Assembly (NCBI GenBank): GCA_947089855.1 | Contig: CAMUML010000019.1 | Span: 1 to 64,000 of the forward strand | Direction: 5' to 3' | DNA from: an uncultured Eubacterium sp. | GTDB taxonomy: Bacteria > Bacillota > Clostridia > Lachnospirales > Lachnospiraceae | DNA: 64,000 bases | Part shown: piece by piece, positions 62,886-64,000 of the stretch | Position numbering within the stretch: the stretch's first letter is position 1 | Layout of the letters: every line of letters begins with the position of its first letter | The notes under the pieces: generated by a model | Told to the model about the DNA's origin: nothing | Seen by the model: only the letters and a program-made list of their open reading frames with translations | The model's database searches: none | Translations under genes and position numbers: made by a program

Positions 62886-63753
62886 TTCTATTTACCAATT
62901 TCTCAATTTTTATTTTTTTCCAAGCTGGAAGATAGAAGTCCCCTGTCCAGAAAAGATGATCCGGGCAGACCACATACTTATCTGAGGCTCCAAGAAACGC
63001 TCCCCACCATCCATATGTACTATTGGATATTACCACATTGTTAAATCTGGACATAAGATATAGATCATCAATAGTCCTATTGCTAGATTTGTATTCTGGA
63101 AATATTACTTTTTGATCCTTTAGAACCTTGTTAAAATAACCTCTGCAAAAATCAGCATCATCCGTAAAAATACAAATGGTATCTATTTTTCGCCTCTTCA
63201 TGGCCCTGCTTATAGCCGCCTCATAATAACTCATCGGAAGCACATAATTATCATATTTCAAATAGTCGCCACGCCTTACGTGAACTGCCAAAGACTCTTT
63301 CTGATTAGCAAGGTTTACGAAACCTTTATAAGATGGATCCTTATTGTCTTTAAATTTTATAATCCTGTTTAATTCATCCCTAAATGGCAAAAAGTATTTA
63401 TAATTCTGCCAATATCCCCTTAAAAACGTATCGTCCTTTAGCTTGAATACATCCGGATCATATGCAAAAGTCTTCTTTTCAGTATAAAACTTTGTATAAA
63501 AGCCAATTTTTCTTCTCCGGTTAAGTTTATTAAATACCGCTCGCCCTGCCAAACTTTTTGACACATGGTATGTAATTCTGCTCTTGTACGGAAGATCTAA
63601 TTTAACAATTTCGACCGGCCGGTCTACCCCACTGTCATTCCTTGAAGTGTCTATAAGAAAATCGGCTCCGGTTTTTTGAGACACTACATAACCTAAGCAA
63701 AATGAAAATAACTGATTTCCAAAACCGCCAAGTATCTCACTTATAATAACCAT
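62875..63753 (-). CDS. Alpha-1,2-fucosyltransferase (GT11 family)
   Basis: This 292-residue glycosyltransferase of family 11 has the N-terminal GGFGNQLFSF, the GDP-fucose-binding motif VHVRRGDYL and NSTYGWWGAFLG near the end, the three family motifs. It transfers fucose (or a like GDP-sugar) to galactose in alpha-1,2 linkage, a surface structure that can mimic host blood-group glycans. It is between the acyltransferase and Wzx genes. No GDP-fucose synthesis gene is in the window. Confidence 0.92.
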   Translation of the reverse strand: MVIISEILGGFGNQLFSFCLGYVVSQKTGADFLIDTSRNDSGVDRPVEIVKLDLPYKSRITYHVSKSLAGRAVFNKLNRRRKIGFYTKFYTEKKTFAYDPDVFKLKDDTFLRGYWQNYKYFLPFRDELNRIIKFKDNKDPSYKGFVNLANQKESLAVHVRRGDYLKYDNYVLPMSYYEAAISRAMKRRKIDTICIFTDDADFCRGYFNKVLKDQKVIFPEYKSSNRTIDDLYLMSRFNNVVISNSTYGWWGAFLGASDKYVVCPDHLFWTGDFYLPAWKKIKIEKLVNRNEK

Positions 63754-63763
63754 TTATAATCTC

Positions 63764-64000
63764 CTACTTCTGTATGATACCCAGAGCAATCCGGCCCAGC
63801 CGAAACCGCCCTATCAGCAATGAAAAAAGCCATGCAATAAGCAAAGCTGCTGCTGCAATTATGAATGCATTTAGATACGGGTGAAGCTTTCCATTTGTTG
63901 CTTCGATCATGAACCAAATAATCTGCTGATGAAGCAAATAAATAGCCATGCTGTTTCTATTTAGCGATTGAAAAACCTTCCCCATTTTGAACCTATCTGC
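63764..64000 (-). CDS. Acyltransferase family 3 protein, C-terminal part (cut by the window end)
   Basis: The C-terminal about 78 residues (NRNSMAIYLLHQQIIW, then two hydrophobic helices ending GRIALGIIQK) match membrane O-acetyltransferases of surface glycans. The frame is open to base 64000 with no stop, so the gene continues beyond the window. Confidence 0.75.
   Translation of the reverse strand, partial: ADRFKMGKVFQSLNRNSMAIYLLHQQIIWFMIEATNGKLHPYLNAFIIAAAALLIAWLFSLLIGRFRLGRIALGIIQK

Overview
The window looks like chromosomal DNA of a gut-type Gram-positive anaerobe, most likely a member of the Lachnospiraceae (Clostridia). The reasons are the PocR-type sensor kinases, DUF5685, DUF624/YesL and SpoVB-like proteins, LplB/LplC-type sugar permeases, a short-form MetH without an activation domain, strong GGAGG ribosome sites, tRNA genes without an encoded CCA, and class A RNase P RNA. 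The family assignment is an inference. Genes are described from conserved motifs and context; no database search was run.

Layout. 1-5.1 kb: a cold-shock protein, then a minus-strand run with an orphan sugar-binding lipoprotein, the rRNA methyltransferase RsmF, an HD hydrolase fused to part of a periplasmic-binding-like domain, and an SseB-like protein. 5.4-9.9 kb: a flavin reductase and the purine operon purC-purF-purB. 10.0-10.2 kb: tRNA-Met and tRNA-Val. 10.5-16.9 kb: a two-receiver response regulator followed by two tandem PocR hybrid histidine kinases (phosphorelay). 16.9-31.5 kb: a D-glucarate/galactarate catabolic locus. It holds a DUF362 protein, a PrpR-type regulator with a damaged AAA+ core, galactarate dehydratase, glycerate 2-kinase, a DapA-family aldolase, a GntP permease, tartronate semialdehyde reductase, glucarate dehydratase and a LysR regulator. 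A secreted protein, a 275-bp giant hairpin and a small transposon-associated protein lie inside it. 31.6-36.2 kb: an AAA-ATPase/PD-(D/E)XK protein, a MITE and metH. 36.4-45.3 kb: an ECF sigma factor relic and a fructoside-type locus (LacI regulator, GH32 enzyme, binding protein, two permeases, YesL). 45.3-51 kb: cysteine desulfurase, SpoVB-like flippase, ComEC-like MBL protein, DnaJ-domain protein, DUF5685 and a zinc-ribbon membrane protein. 51.2-56.1 kb: an accessory, repeat-rich region with an Rpn-type nuclease, a Nif11-leader RiPP precursor with three CxC units, rnpB, and two more MITE copies around a LacI regulator. 56.3-58.1 kb: an inositol-dehydrogenase/TIM-barrel pair. 58.5-64 kb: a surface polysaccharide locus (GmhA, epimerase, TupA-like ATP-grasp, Wzx, GT11 fucosyltransferase, partial acyltransferase).

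How genes work together. In the sugar-acid locus the set of enzymes gives a complete route: galactarate or glucarate is dehydrated, the 5-keto-4-deoxy acid is cleaved to pyruvate and tartronate semialdehyde, which is reduced to glycerate and phosphorylated. The LplB/LplC/SBP/GH32 set imports and hydrolyses a beta-fructoside under LacI control.

Most notable: (1) an orphan Nif11-leader precursor with a Gly/Cys-rich triplicated core and a small ORF just upstream of it; (2) a MITE family in three modular copies with 17-bp terminal inverted repeats, two of them with perfect 8-bp target duplications; (3) a G9 tract inside a glycan-locus gene and a C9 tract in a promoter spacer, both candidates for phase variation; (4) a PrpR-type regulator that has lost the sigma-54 contact motif and ATPase residues; (5) an HD (p)ppGpp-hydrolase-like domain fused to a LacI/PBP-like half domain.
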